Shown: in pieces, positions 44,848 through 54,872 of the stretch
Layout of the letters: the number at the start of each line of letters is the position of its first letter
Numbering within the stretch: the stretch's first letter is position 1
Origin: Candidatus Methanogaster sp. UBA203
Lineage (GTDB): Archaea; Halobacteriota; Methanosarcinia; Methanosarcinales; Methanogasteraceae
Reading direction: 5' to 3'
Assembly (NCBI GenBank): GCA_002503595.1
Contig: DASC01000135.1
Location: forward strand, 3,452-67,451
DNA length: 64,000 nt
Notes under the pieces: model-generated
What the model was told of the DNA's origin: nothing
The model's database searches: none
Seen by the model: only the letters and a program-made list of their open reading frames with translations
Translations under genes and position numbers: made by a program

Positions 44848-45921
44848 CTATCCCGAAAAATACGAATTCACATTCTTATAATCGAACTCATCATCCGTAA
44901 GCGCGTTTCTTATGAAATTAAACAGCTTCGCCCTGACCTCGCGGTCAAGATTCGGATACCACACAGGGCTTGCCACCACGAGTCCGCGAAACGCGTAGAA
45001 GAGCTGGATAACCTTCAAGACATCCCAGTCTCCTGTTTCTTCAAGATAATGCTCCATGAACCGGTCGTACATCCTTTTGAAGTCGTGATCCAGCCGACCG
45101 TGCTCCTGAAGCGAGTAAAAGATGTAATTGGTGGTCATGCACGATAGATCGTCTGCTGCCTCGCCCCATTCACCGCGGCTCCGGTCGAGCACAGTAAAGT
45201 CAGTTCCTTCCCGAAACATCACGTTCCACGGGTGGAAATCTCCGTGAACCATACACAACCGGTCTGTTCTCGATTTTATCTTCCATCTCCAGTCGACACA
45301 TGATCTCTCGATCTCGGCAAGTTCCTTTCCTGTGATAAAGTCGAGATCGTCAGGATAACTGTCCATCAAGCCCATGATGCACTCGCCATGCCCGACAAGG
45401 TCCCTGATCCGCCTTACGTAGAGTTCCCGGCTATCATGCTTCCGGGCGTGAATATCAGCCAGATAACCTGATAATGCACTTGCCCGCTCTACATCCAGTT
45501 CGGTTGCACCATTTGAGCGGATCCGCTCAAGATCAAGGAAATATTCGACACCCTCGACCTCCTCCATCAGCAGGAAATACTCCTCTGCATCGCCTGCCGA
45601 CTTGAGTCTGCCATCGTGCGTGAAATAGCCGCAATCGATCGACCGCACGTGCTCTGGCAGTCTGTTAAATGTTGCGTGCTGCCAGATCAGGATCTGCGCC
45701 CGGTCAGAGAAATGATCGTGACCGAACCCGCCTCCGGTCCGCATGGACGAGAGGACTGCGGATTTGGCTTCGCCATCTGCCAGGAATCTGATGAGGAGTG
45801 GTTTACCGTATCCGAACTCTTTGAGTCCTTCCTCGGTCTCGCCGAGTTTTCCTGTGCCTGTTACTACGATCTCCTTTTTGTACACCTGTTTCAGGTACTC
45901 GGCGATGTCGTCTGGTTTCAT
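44848..45921 (-). CDS. aminoglycoside-phosphotransferase-fold kinase (APH family)
   Basis: The 357-residue protein has a protein-kinase-like fold: LLMEEVEGVEYFLDL in the hinge, the catalytic MVHGDFHPWNVMF loop near residue 225 and LDRSRGEWGEAADDLSCM as the metal-binding DFG-like region. APH-family enzymes phosphorylate small molecules (antibiotics, choline, homoserine, sugars). Archaeal members are house-keeping kinases with unknown substrates. It is separated from its neighbours by more than 90 bases and transcribed alone. Resistance to an antibiotic is not implied. Confidence 0.82.
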   Translation of the reverse strand: MKPDDIAEYLKQVYKKEIVVTGTGKLGETEEGLKEFGYGKPLLIRFLADGEAKSAVLSSMRTGGGFGHDHFSDRAQILIWQHATFNRLPEHVRSIDCGYFTHDGRLKSAGDAEEYFLLMEEVEGVEYFLDLERIRSNGATELDVERASALSGYLADIHARKHDSRELYVRRIRDLVGHGECIMGLMDSYPDDLDFITGKELAEIERSCVDWRWKIKSRTDRLCMVHGDFHPWNVMFREGTDFTVLDRSRGEWGEAADDLSCMTTNYIFYSLQEHGRLDHDFKRMYDRFMEHYLEETGDWDVLKVIQLFYAFRGLVVASPVWYPNLDREVRAKLFNFIRNALTDDEFDYKNVNSYFSG

Positions 45922-46048
45922 GATGTTTATCTCCTTTTATAACCCTGATGTAACATCTTTTGCGTAAGTTATAACTGTTATGACATTTCAAGCCGGAAAA
46001 TACTCCCATTGTAACCAATTTGACGAACTTTAAACCATAAATGATGGT

Positions 46049-46891
46049 TCAATCTATTAACCTTCCCCTTTCGGTGGATCTCTCTGGATTCCACCATTCT
46101 TTCTCTAGATGATCCTTGACCAGATTGAATAACTCCCATACAAGCTGTGCATCAATCGGATTCAATGGTTTCTGCTTATGTTTCTGTCTTCTCAAGACAA
46201 ATATCTCATCGATCTGCGTATGCTTTGGATTTACGCTCTTGTCCAGCGCATTCGCCTCTGTAACAACAACATATAATGAATAAGGGTTTCCTCTCTTTAA
46301 CCGTTCCGCCGCATAAGCAGCCCCATCCAGCATCGTCTTATCGAGATATGTCTTGCATTCTATCGCTACGATCGGAACTAAAATATTTTTTTGGATGGTG
46401 GCATGCATCTCCCTATCCGATGAAAATATGCAGAAAATCTCTTTGCCTATGGCAAAATCCTGATCCTTGACCTTGATGTCGACTCCCGGATTTCTCTCCC
46501 ATTCGTCGATGTTCTTTGGAGAGAAACTCATATCAACATAAGCTTTCCCAGGACCCAATGTCAATTGCTTACCACTCAAAATTGGCAGTCCCTCAAACAA
46601 AAAATACAAAAACTCCTCTATAACCGTTGAATGCAATTTTGATTGGGATGTGAACCCATATCTGTTACCCCGCTCTTTTTTAAAGTGGGATTGATCGATA
46701 AAGTCCTTATATTCGTTTAAAAACTTCACTCTATCAAATATATACTTTTTGGAAGTGCCAGTAATGGATTCATTATGCCCTTTCCATTCATCATACTTCT
46801 CTTTGATCTCGCGAAGTAATTTGATATTCTCTTTGACCTTTTCATCCTTCAATTTCCGCTCTATATTGTTCCCATGTATGAATGGTAGCAT
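46049..46891 (-). CDS. type II restriction endonuclease, Bpu10I-like
   Basis: The 280-residue protein has a PD-(D/E)xK nuclease core: VKDQDFAIGKEIF carries the acidic residues and IVAIECKTYLDKTMLDG the ECK (Glu178, Lys180). The order of segments, including LHSTVIEEFLYFLF before and YSLYVVVTEAN after, resembles the Bpu10I family of restriction enzymes; that name is from memory of the family and needs a profile search. It starts five bases after the methyltransferase gene on the same strand, the arrangement of a complete restriction-modification system. Confidence 0.72.
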   Translation of the reverse strand: MLPFIHGNNIERKLKDEKVKENIKLLREIKEKYDEWKGHNESITGTSKKYIFDRVKFLNEYKDFIDQSHFKKERGNRYGFTSQSKLHSTVIEEFLYFLFEGLPILSGKQLTLGPGKAYVDMSFSPKNIDEWERNPGVDIKVKDQDFAIGKEIFCIFSSDREMHATIQKNILVPIVAIECKTYLDKTMLDGAAYAAERLKRGNPYSLYVVVTEANALDKSVNPKHTQIDEIFVLRRQKHKQKPLNPIDAQLVWELFNLVKDHLEKEWWNPERSTERGRLID

Positions 46892-46895
46892 TTCA

Positions 46896-47849
46896 TCACC
46901 CCAGAAAGTCTTGCAGCCTTGATTGCTTCCTATATTCTTTGATTCTCTCTTCTGCGGTATTACAATAATTTTCAGATATATCGATCCCTATGTGCCTCCG
47001 ATTTAATTTTTCCGCAACCAGCGTCGTCGTCCCAACGCCATTGAACGGGTCTAAAACGATATCATCTACATAACTGAATAATCTCATCAAACGATAAGGT
47101 ATCTCTTCTGGAAACATTGCCGGATGATCATACATTTTCATGTTTCTCTCAGGAGCAACGTCCCACTTTGCATATACCCATTTCTTAAATTCATCACCTG
47201 TAATATCTATTTTATCCGCATCCCCTGTCTTTTTATGCGAGTCTTTGCAGAATATCTCAATAAATTCCCAAGTGTATTTCAAATACGGCATACTCGGACT
47301 TTTCCAGCTTCCCCACGCCGTGTATTTGCAGTTATAGTTGTGCTTATCCCATAGTATTTCCCCTTTCCAAAGCAGCCCCAAAGCTGATAATTGGTTTGAG
47401 ATGATGTGGTGGGTCGGTATATAATCAGAAAACATTGGTTGAACATTGACACAGATACGACCAGCAGGCTTTAAAATTCTAAAACATTCTGCCCATATCC
47501 TATTCAATTTTGAAAAATAGTGAGACCAGTGGATGGCATCCTGACCTTCATCCTCTTCATACTCCAAACCAAAATTATAGGGCGGCGATGTGATGAGTAT
47601 ATCGATAGAATTATCGGGTATTTCTTTCAATATATTTTCGCTGTCTCCACAGTGGACCTTATTGACCCATCTGGAAATATCGGCTTCTTCAATTTCTGTT
47701 TTAGTACCGATTTTGTATTTAGTCCCCTCTCTACGTATTTCTTTATCCTTTCGATCTTTTACTTTCCGTTCTCTACTCAACAACTTTGCATCCGGATATT
47801 CCCCCGATCCGTTCGTTTTCTTGGCGGTTGTAGATTGGAGTTGCTGCAT
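46896..47849 (-). CDS. DNA (N4-cytosine or N6-adenine) methyltransferase, beta class
   Basis: The 317-residue enzyme has the catalytic motif TSPPYN at residues 87-92 and, much later near residue 268, the SAM-binding DPFNGVGTTTL. This order (IV before I) marks the beta class of amino-methyltransferases. The variable region between them would read the DNA target. It protects the host from the adjoining nuclease. The N-terminal 55 residues are charged and not conserved in the family; an internal start is possible. The gene lies just downstream of rpl4 on the same strand. Confidence 0.9.
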   Translation of the reverse strand: MQQLQSTTAKKTNGSGEYPDAKLLSRERKVKDRKDKEIRREGTKYKIGTKTEIEEADISRWVNKVHCGDSENILKEIPDNSIDILITSPPYNFGLEYEEDEGQDAIHWSHYFSKLNRIWAECFRILKPAGRICVNVQPMFSDYIPTHHIISNQLSALGLLWKGEILWDKHNYNCKYTAWGSWKSPSMPYLKYTWEFIEIFCKDSHKKTGDADKIDITGDEFKKWVYAKWDVAPERNMKMYDHPAMFPEEIPYRLMRLFSYVDDIVLDPFNGVGTTTLVAEKLNRRHIGIDISENYCNTAEERIKEYRKQSRLQDFLG

Positions 47850-48029
47850 AGGTATGACATCGAGTGTAATGATTAATAAACCCTCCAGAATATTATATGC
47901 TCACAAGAGTTCGCACCTCAAAACCGCACCATCAGCGCGCCCAACCCGACTGCGGCAACTACGTACCCGCCACGCCCATCGACCTGCTTGCCTGATCGGA
48001 GGGCGCGACGGATGATTTATCATTTATCT

Positions 48030-48779
48030 TCACAGCCCCGCAATCGCGCTCTCTGTCCAGATCGTGAGCCTGCCTGCGTGTGTGCCAGGTGCGAGCATTT
48101 CCGCATTCAACCGGTCGCACATCACGACATCCACGCCAGAGAGGTTGCGCGCACCCTTCTCGATGCCGCTGTAATCGGATGTCACGATCAGGATGCTCTT
48201 TGGCTTCTTGTATTTTCTGCCACGAAGCTTCCCTCTGCCTGCCCTGATATGCTTCCCGGTCTTGGCACGGATCACGTCCTGCCAGAGGTTGATCGCCTGC
48301 AAAACCTCGCAAACGTCCTTGGTCTTCGCCAGACTCCCAAACGCATCCTCAAGAACGATCGGAAGACCGAGATCTGCCTCGAACCTGTGTCCTCTGTTAG
48401 TAACGAGGTCAGGATTGGTTGTGGCTGCAATCGCTGACCTGATCGCAAACCTTCGCTCCTTCCTGTTGATCTTCTCGCTCCAGTCCTTCTCTGCCTTTGG
48501 TGGATGCGCTTTTCTGCCGCCCTTTGCCTGCGGAACCCGTGCAGCGCGGTTTGAGTTCACAAGTCGTGGAATCTGCGCTATCCCCCTGCCTGATCCAAGC
48601 GAGCGCGCCGATGTCCTCATGCCCGCGTACGCTGTTACGCCATACGGCTGCCTGCGGTTTGCCTGCGCGGCAAGGACTGCTTTTTTGATGAGGTCCGGGC
48701 GGTAGGCTTCGGAAAATACATCTGGGAGATCGATTTCACGTAAAACGTCTCCGGATAAACTTAAAACATTGGTTTTCAT
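48030..48779 (-). CDS. rpl4: 50S ribosomal protein L4 (uL4)
   Basis: The 249-residue protein is archaeal/eukaryal uL4: [20 protein letters not shown] at the N-terminus, a basic loop rich in Gly/Arg ([32 protein letters not shown]) that enters the exit tunnel, and [20 protein letters not shown] near the end. It begins five bases after rpl3. The next genes of the S10 operon (rpl23, rpl2, rps19) do not follow. Confidence 0.98.
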   Translation of the reverse strand: MKTNVLSLSGDVLREIDLPDVFSEAYRPDLIKKAVLAAQANRRQPYGVTAYAGMRTSARSLGSGRGIAQIPRLVNSNRAARVPQAKGGRKAHPPKAEKDWSEKINRKERRFAIRSAIAATTNPDLVTNRGHRFEADLGLPIVLEDAFGSLAKTKDVCEVLQAINLWQDVIRAKTGKHIRAGRGKLRGRKYKKPKSILIVTSDYSGIEKGARNLSGVDVVMCDRLNAEMLAPGTHAGRLTIWTESAIAGL

Positions 48780-48784
48780 CTAAA

Positions 48785-49741
48785 TCACCCCTGATGCGAT
48801 TCTTTGCTGATATAATTGATCGCAGGAGCGTCCAACGGCGGCTTGCCGCGTATGGGCGGTCTCATCCGGATCAATCTCTTTGACGGACCAGGAACGCTTC
48901 CGCGAATCATCACGTACCCGTTTTTGACGATGCCGTAGTTTATGAATCCGCCATCCGGAGTCACTTCAGTTCCGTCAGATCCGATCTTTAAGATCCGTTT
49001 GTTAAATTCGGTGCGCTGGTAGTACCCGGTCTGCCCCATCAGCGGCACAGTTCTCCGCACATAATGCGGGGTCCATGGACCAAGGTTTCCGATGTGCCGC
49101 TTCTTTCCGGTGCGGCTATGCTTGCCCTTCTGCAGCTGCACACCCCATCGCTTCACAGGTCCCTGCGTCCCTTTTCCGGTGGTTATCGCGGCAACATCCG
49201 CAAACTCGCCGGGAGCGAAGAGATCTGCCATCTGATACTCCTTCCCGAGAATCGATCTGCCGTACTCGAACTGCGCGGCAACGTCCCCACCAGCGATCAG
49301 CGTCTCCATCACGTCAGGCGTCTTCTTTGGAATCCCTGAAACGAGGTGCGGCATGGTCTGGACGACCGCACGGATCTCGCGCACCGCGCCCTCCTCAAGA
49401 GCGCGTTCGATGTTATCATTATCACGGTCTGCCCACACCTCTGTAATCAATTTCATCCCATAATATCCCCGGTCTGTGTAGGCACGCAGCGCAACAGCGC
49501 GCATGGCAGGAGTCTCGATGATCGTTACAGGCACCGATATCTCAATACCCGATGTAATGCTGTTCGGACGGTCGTCGATCATCAGCACATGGGTCATTCC
49601 TGCCTTGTACCCTGCAAAATCCTGTATCTTCGGCTCTTCTCCATCGGTCCGCCACGATCGTATCCGTGCGATCGGTTTCTTTGCTTTTTTTCTCGGGCTG
49701 AATGCAAGTGACCCTCTTCTTGGTCTGTGTATCGTTGGCAT
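48785..49741 (-). CDS. rpl3: 50S ribosomal protein L3 (uL3)
   Basis: The 318-residue protein starts [20 protein letters not shown], as usual for archaeal uL3, with the conserved [20 protein letters not shown] loop and [20 protein letters not shown] that reach the peptidyl transferase centre. An aagaggatttg sequence lies before the ATG. It is the first gene of the S10-type operon on the minus strand. A divergent TrkA-N/DHH gene is upstream. Confidence 0.98.
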   Translation of the reverse strand: MPTIHRPRRGSLAFSPRKKAKKPIARIRSWRTDGEEPKIQDFAGYKAGMTHVLMIDDRPNSITSGIEISVPVTIIETPAMRAVALRAYTDRGYYGMKLITEVWADRDNDNIERALEEGAVREIRAVVQTMPHLVSGIPKKTPDVMETLIAGGDVAAQFEYGRSILGKEYQMADLFAPGEFADVAAITTGKGTQGPVKRWGVQLQKGKHSRTGKKRHIGNLGPWTPHYVRRTVPLMGQTGYYQRTEFNKRILKIGSDGTEVTPDGGFINYGIVKNGYVMIRGSVPGPSKRLIRMRPPIRGKPPLDAPAINYISKESHQG

Positions 49742-50036
49742 TTTTCAAATCCTCTTTCCAGAAGCATCGCTGTATACAGTATTAATGTTAACGTTCAAAA
49801 GGGGTTTGTCCGGACTACTGTGTTGCATGGTTGTGGAAAAATCCTAAATCCTGATATGGCATCGCGCAACTTGTCAGCCCCCACGTCATCGATAGGATTA
49901 TGTATGATGAACGTCTCGTAATCATGGCGAAAAGTGCTTATACGCTTCAGACACCCCATATCGTGGAGGTCTCAGTATCACCGACTCCAAAAAAACATCA
50001 GACCCACATGAAAGCGCGACCAATGGCGATAAGAAA

Positions 50037-51470
50037 TTGCAATCACCGTATCTTGTCATAGGCAGCGGTAACATCGGGTCAGCGGTTGCCAGAGAACTTG
50101 TGAATCGGAATAAGAAGGTTGTACTGATCGACAGGGATGCTGCGAAGGTTGAAACCCTTAAGGAGCAGGAGTTTGAAGCCATCGTAGGCGATCTCAACGA
50201 CCCGGGTCTGCTCGATCCGATCGATATCAAGAGCGTTGAAGTGGCGCTGATCCTGAGTTCTGACGTTTCTGCAAACGAAAACGCAATCGTTACAATAAAG
50301 CAGGCATCAGAGAGCATTCAGGTGATTGCACGTGCACCAAACAGCATCGCAAAGACCAAACTTATAGAGGCAGGGGCTGACAGCGTGATCATGCCACCAA
50401 GGGTCGTTTCCGATGCCACGCTGCGGATCCTCGACCGCGTGGAATCTGCCAGACATGCCTCGAACGTCCTTAATATTCTACGCTCGATCGGTAACGGGAA
50501 ACTTGCCATCGTGGTTCACGACAATCCGGATCCGGATGCCATGTCCAGTGCTGTTGCCCTGAAGACGATTGCTGAGAGCGTTGATATCGAATCCGAGATG
50601 CTGTACCGGGGCGAGATCGGTCACCAGGAGAACAAGGCATTCATAAATCTCCTCCAAATCGATATGAGCAAACTCGATGAACAGAAGGCACATTCTCTTG
50701 AAGATTTCAAGAAGATTGCGCTTATCGATTGTTCGATGCCAGGGGAGAATAACCTGCTCCCGAAGGATTCTGATGTTGCTATCGTCATCGACCACCATCC
50801 TGCCGAGATGAAGGCGGTACATGCTGAGTATATAGATATACGCCCGAATTCCGGAGCTACAGCAACGATCATGACGAAATATCTCCAGGAACTTGATATT
50901 CCGATCAGCAAGGATCTTGCGACCGCGCTGTTATACGGCATCCGCACCGACACACTCGGATTCAAACGGAATGCCAATCCGACCGATCTGACTGCGGCTG
51001 CACTTCTGTATCCTCTCGCAGACCATGATATCCTAAACATGATCGAAACGCCAGCCATCTCCACAGAAACGCTGGACGTGTTCGGGGAGGCGATAAGGAA
51101 CCGGAAGATCAAGGGCAGTTACCTGATCACGAATGTTGGGATCCTTCGGGATCGGGACGCGCTTGCACAGGCTGCCGACTATCTGCTGAACCTCGAGGGC
51201 ATCACGACCGTCCTTGTATACGGGATCGGTGAGGACTGCATATATCTCTCTGCAAGAAGCAACGATATCCGGCTGAATCTTGGAAAGTCGATACAGGACG
51301 CGTTCGGGGAGACCGGTTCGGCAGGAGGGCACTCAACAATGGCTGGCGCCCAGATCCCGCTCGGAGTCTTCAGCGACGCAAAAGATAGGCAGGCACTTAT
51401 GAAGATCTCAGAAGAAGTGGTGATGAAACGGTTCTTTGCAGCGATCGGCGTTGAGAATGGGGATGAATGA
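50037..51470 (+). CDS. TrkA-N domain fused to DHH/DHHA1 phosphoesterase
   Basis: The 477-residue protein begins with a TrkA/RCK-type Rossmann domain (LVIGSGNIGSAVARELVN, VLIDRDAAKVETL, VGDLNDPGLL; residues 5-135) and continues with a DHH phosphoesterase (VVHDNPDPDAMSSAVAL, LIDCSMPG, VIDHHPAEMKAV) and a DHHA1 end (GSAGGHSTMAGAQIP). DHH enzymes cut c-di-AMP, pAp or short RNA; the TrkA domain binds NAD(H) or a cyclic dinucleotide. The start is TTG at 50037 after a ggcgataagaaa sequence; no in-frame ATG precedes the conserved region. It is divergent from rpl3. Confidence 0.9.
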   Translation: MQSPYLVIGSGNIGSAVARELVNRNKKVVLIDRDAAKVETLKEQEFEAIVGDLNDPGLLDPIDIKSVEVALILSSDVSANENAIVTIKQASESIQVIARAPNSIAKTKLIEAGADSVIMPPRVVSDATLRILDRVESARHASNVLNILRSIGNGKLAIVVHDNPDPDAMSSAVALKTIAESVDIESEMLYRGEIGHQENKAFINLLQIDMSKLDEQKAHSLEDFKKIALIDCSMPGENNLLPKDSDVAIVIDHHPAEMKAVHAEYIDIRPNSGATATIMTKYLQELDIPISKDLATALLYGIRTDTLGFKRNANPTDLTAAALLYPLADHDILNMIETPAISTETLDVFGEAIRNRKIKGSYLITNVGILRDRDALAQAADYLLNLEGITTVLVYGIGEDCIYLSARSNDIRLNLGKSIQDAFGETGSAGGHSTMAGAQIPLGVFSDAKDRQALMKISEEVVMKRFFAAIGVENGDE

Positions 51471-51705
51471 ATCTGGAAATCGAATTTTTGAACATGCTCA
51501 GGGCTTGTTAGGAAATAACCTGGCGGAATTAGTGCTATTTGCCCAAACGCGTGAGTTCGTGACTATGAGCGCAAGCGAAGCAGAGCCGAAGGCATAAAAT
51601 CGGCACCAAGGGATGGCTGCACCAATGCTGCGCATTCACGAATAAACGAATGTATGACAAAATATAAAAACTATAGAATAATTAAAAAATAAAAAATAAA
51701 ATCGC

Positions 51706-51996
51706 TCAAATGTTCTCGAGCGATTCGATACCGATCTTCCTGACGTTTGGCTTCCATATCTTGTCTGGCATCCAGTCAGGCTTGTTCTTTGGAGCGTTAA
51801 CCTGTTCCCTCCACCCCTCGAAGATGTGTACCTTTTTTGTGCCGCGTTCACGTAGCATTATCCGTATAGGATTGGATTTGGTACTGCCAACCCGATTCGC
51901 AACCTTGAGCGCTGCCTGTCGAGGCTGCTTTCCAGAAAAGACACCATGTTCGCTGCCACCATTGTCCCGCAGTACAAAGTTCCTTGTTTTCTCCAT
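51706..51996 (-). CDS. archaeal chromosomal protein MC1
   Basis: The 96-residue protein matches methanogen chromosomal protein MC1: TRNFVLRDNGGSEHGVFSGK, QPRQAALKVANRVGSTKSNP and LRERGTKKVHIFEGWREQVN, ending PDWMPDKIWKPNVRK. MC1 is a monomeric, strongly basic protein that bends DNA and takes the place of histones in part of the Methanosarcinales and in haloarchaea. A gaggtg ribosome-binding site fits the ATG at 51996 better than the GTG at 52005. It is transcribed alone. Confidence 0.96.
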   Translation of the reverse strand: MEKTRNFVLRDNGGSEHGVFSGKQPRQAALKVANRVGSTKSNPIRIMLRERGTKKVHIFEGWREQVNAPKNKPDWMPDKIWKPNVRKIGIESLENI

Positions 51997-52156
51997 AACA
52001 TACACCTCGCGCTATGCTTAAGTCATGCGCATGTAATACTGATCACTTATAGGATATTAATGTAACGCCGGCAATGTCCTGCCCTGATGGCGGTGGCACC
52101 GATGGATCGCTCTTGGCGATGTCCATTAATGCGATGATCCGCGGAGATGAGATGCA

Positions 52157-52615
52157 ATGGTAAGTATCATGGAAATCTACCAGTTACTCCCGAAACTGAA
52201 CTGTAAGGAGTGTGAAAAGCCCACGTGCATAGCATTCGCAAGTTCGCTTCTGTCAGGCGAATCCAAGATTGCTGATTGCCCGCCGCTCTACGAGAGCGGA
52301 TACGAGAGCCAATTGCAGGAACTGCAATCGCTGCTTGCGCCAGTGAGCGGGGCTACCGAGACCGGCCTAGTTATCCATGAGGAGCTATGCTTCGGGTGCG
52401 GGAACTGCGTCGTTGCCTGCCCCGTAAACGTTGCCAATGATCCGCATGGTGCGGCTCTCGGGCTTGCGCCATCCAACGACAAGGTGATCCTCGAAGTGGC
52501 AGGCGGCATCGTCACTGCCAAGAATGTCGGTGAATGCAGGCGGTTCGGGCAGAATAAGATCCTGTGCGATGTCTGTATCGTAACCTGCCCATCAAAAGCG
52601 ATCGAATTTGTGTAA
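52157..52615 (+). CDS. polyferredoxin with N-terminal 4Fe-4S (Fes) motif
   Basis: The 152-residue protein has three cysteine groups: C16-x2-C19-x4-C24-x16-C41, the Fes motif found in corrinoid iron-sulfur proteins and related redox subunits; C78-x2-C81-x2-C84-x3-C88, a ferredoxin cluster; and C127, C137-x2-C140-x3-C144, a second cluster. It is likely an electron carrier or subunit of a formylmethanofuran-dehydrogenase- or CODH-type complex. No partner gene is adjacent. The ATG at 52157 is preceded by ggagatgag. Confidence 0.82.
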   Translation: MVSIMEIYQLLPKLNCKECEKPTCIAFASSLLSGESKIADCPPLYESGYESQLQELQSLLAPVSGATETGLVIHEELCFGCGNCVVACPVNVANDPHGAALGLAPSNDKVILEVAGGIVTAKNVGECRRFGQNKILCDVCIVTCPSKAIEFV

Positions 52616-52628
52616 GGGAGCTTTTCAC

Positions 52629-52924
52629 CAAACTTTTCACAAAAGTTTGATCAAAAACTGCCCTTCGGGGTTATACACCCGTTTTTCACTCGCAAACTTT
52701 CCACAAAGCTTTGACGGTTCCGCTGGCGCTTCGCATTCAAAAAATGGTCTCCGACCCGAAGGGCATTTCTTACTCGCAAACTTTTCACAAAAGTTTGATC
52801 AAAAACTGCCCTTCGGGGTTATACACCCGTTTTTCACTCGCAAACTTTCCACAAAGCTTTGACGGTTCCGCTGGCGCTTCGCATTCAAAAAATGGTCTCC
52901 GACCCGAAGGGCAGTTTTTACTCG
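52629..52924. repeat. tandem duplication of a 148-bp unit with internal palindromes
   Basis: The unit 52629-52776 is repeated at 52777-52924 with almost no change (period 148). Each unit holds AAACTTTT-CAC-AAAAGTTT and related AAACTTTCCACAAAGCTTT hairpins near its start, and TGCCCTTCGGG near its start that is the inverse of CCCGAAGGGCA near its end. It runs through the whole gap between the polyferredoxin gene and the 3' end of fttA. Open frames across it are a by-product of the 148-base period. Confidence 0.9.
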
Positions 52925-52958
52925 ATTTTTTGTGAAAAAATCGTGTGAAAGAATCAGC

Positions 52959-54872
52959 TCACGCCACCCGTACAGTCTCGAGGTTTCTCGGCACCTGAGT
53001 TTTGATGTGGTGTTTGTTATAAATCACACTTGCAAGACTCAGGCAGTTCCTCTCATCCCCATGCTCGGTCATCACAAGTTCCGGTTTCGGACGCATGTTC
53101 TTGATGTATTTTACCAGTTGGTTCCGGTCCGAATGCCCTGAAAACCCATCGATCGTGCAGACCTCGAGTTTGATCTTGAGCAACTCGGACACGCCCCTCC
53201 TTGTTATCGGTATCTCGGTCCTCCCCTTCTGGATACGCTGTCCCACAGTCCCCTCGGCTTGATACCCGACAAATACCAGAGTGCTCTTCTCATCCGGTGC
53301 AAATGCCTTGAGGTATTCCATGATCGGACCGCCGTTCATCATTCCCGAGGTCGAGATGATAATCGCGGGATCGATATTGCTCAAAAGATCCTCCCGCATC
53401 TTCTGCGAATCCACCTTGACGAAACAATCCGCAAGGAACGGATTCATCCCTTTGTGGAAGATCTGATTCCGCAGATCGCTGTTCAGATACTCAGGATGCG
53501 TGGTGTGGATCGCTGTTGCCTCCCAGATCATGCCGTCCAAATATATCGGAACCTGCTCGATCTTCTTCTGCCGCATCGCCTCTTCGAGAACCAGCATCAC
53601 ATCCTGACTTCGCCCGACCGCAAAAGCAGGGATCAGCACCTTGCCCCCGCGTTCGATAGTCCTCTTCACGATCTCTGATAGGTTCTTCTCTGCAACATTC
53701 CGCGGAGGCTGGAAATCATTCGGACCGCCATAAGTCGCCTCCATGACCACGGTCTCCGCTCTCGGGAAATTGTTGATAGCACTGTCGAACAATCTCGTCT
53801 TTTCATACTTGAAATCGCCAGTAAAGACCACGTTGTGCAACCCATCGCCGACGTGGAAGTGAGCGACCGCTGATCCGAGGATGTGCCCTGCATTGTGGAG
53901 TGTCAGTTTCATATCAGGCGCGATATCGGTAACGCTCCCATAATCAAGAACAATTGTGTGTTTGAGCGCTTCCCTGACCATATCCGAGCTATACGGGATC
54001 CGCCTTCCTTCCTTGTTTGCGACATCGATGTAATCGATCTGCAGAAGCGCCATCAGATCGCGGGAGGGGGGTGTAGCATACACAGGACCACGGTACCCAT
54101 ACTTGAACAAGAGCGGCACAAGCCCGCAGTGGTCGAGATGCGCATGTGTCACAACTACGCCATCGAGGTGTGTGATAGGGGAGACTTCAGGGATGTACAG
54201 GTATGGTGTGCTGCCGTTGTCATCAGCACCCACATTGATGCCGCAATCAATCAACACTCTCGTTTCCGGAGTTGACAGCAAGAAGCAACTCCGTCCAACC
54301 TCTCTACAACCTCCGAGTGCTGTTATGCGTATCCAGTTATCAGGAGATGTGATGCTGCGATGTATCTTCTCCCCGAGTTCCCGCAGGATCTTTTTGCGCT
54401 CGTCAAGACTCTCGCGCAGCACATGCCTGACGTTCTTTATCGTTGACGATTCGATCGGTGGGGTGCGCACGACCTTTGGCGTCCAGCCGATGTGTCTTGT
54501 GATCTCACGAAGCATTGATCCGTGCTGTCCGATAACGAGCCCTGGCTTCTCTGCCTCGATCGTAACCTCTCCAGTATCGCTATCAAAGCAGTAGTCGGTG
54601 ATGCCAGCATCCGCCGGCGCTATCTTCTCGATTGCAGCAGTCGCATCAGCAGGATCATACAGCACACTCTTGTCAGGACGTATCACGATCCGCTTTCGCA
54701 CATCCTTCGCAATCGACCGCACGATCTCGCCGTTATCTGCCAGTTTCCGCGGCTCCTTCGTGTATATCACCAGTTCGGGACCCTCGAACTCCACGTCCGA
54801 GATCGTCACTCCGACCGGAAGATTCTTCCGTATCCGCTGCCTTAATTCAGACAGTGTCTCTTCTATACCCAT
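52959..54872 (-). CDS. fttA: aCPSF1/FttA, KH-beta-CASP ribonuclease and transcription termination factor
   Basis: The 637-residue protein has two N-terminal KH-type RNA-binding domains (about residues 1-145, including [20 protein letters not shown]), then a metallo-beta-lactamase domain with [13 protein letters not shown] near residue 240, and a beta-CASP insertion with [21 protein letters not shown] and [10 protein letters not shown]. Archaeal aCPSF1 (FttA) cleaves nascent RNA at U-rich sites to end transcription and is essential in methanogens studied. It shares one base with the proteasome gene upstream (stop and start overlap), so the two are co-transcribed. Confidence 0.97.
   Translation of the reverse strand: MGIEETLSELRQRIRKNLPVGVTISDVEFEGPELVIYTKEPRKLADNGEIVRSIAKDVRKRIVIRPDKSVLYDPADATAAIEKIAPADAGITDYCFDSDTGEVTIEAEKPGLVIGQHGSMLREITRHIGWTPKVVRTPPIESSTIKNVRHVLRESLDERKKILRELGEKIHRSITSPDNWIRITALGGCREVGRSCFLLSTPETRVLIDCGINVGADDNGSTPYLYIPEVSPITHLDGVVVTHAHLDHCGLVPLLFKYGYRGPVYATPPSRDLMALLQIDYIDVANKEGRRIPYSSDMVREALKHTIVLDYGSVTDIAPDMKLTLHNAGHILGSAVAHFHVGDGLHNVVFTGDFKYEKTRLFDSAINNFPRAETVVMEATYGGPNDFQPPRNVAEKNLSEIVKRTIERGGKVLIPAFAVGRSQDVMLVLEEAMRQKKIEQVPIYLDGMIWEATAIHTTHPEYLNSDLRNQIFHKGMNPFLADCFVKVDSQKMREDLLSNIDPAIIISTSGMMNGGPIMEYLKAFAPDEKSTLVFVGYQAEGTVGQRIQKGRTEIPITRRGVSELLKIKLEVCTIDGFSGHSDRNQLVKYIKNMRPKPELVMTEHGDERNCLSLASVIYNKHHIKTQVPRNLETVRVA

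Noticed and set aside
47875..48010. Minus-strand frame ending GGYVVAAVGLGALMVRF as a remnant of a membrane protein after rpl4
   Set aside because: It is about 30 codons long, lacks a start and shows no recognisable family; it may be debris but cannot be supported.
52608..52935. Two overlapping plus-strand open frames rich in Phe, Ser and Lys
   Set aside because: They are produced by the 148-bp tandem repeat, whose period is not a multiple of three, so the same peptide appears in two frames; no start signal or family is seen.
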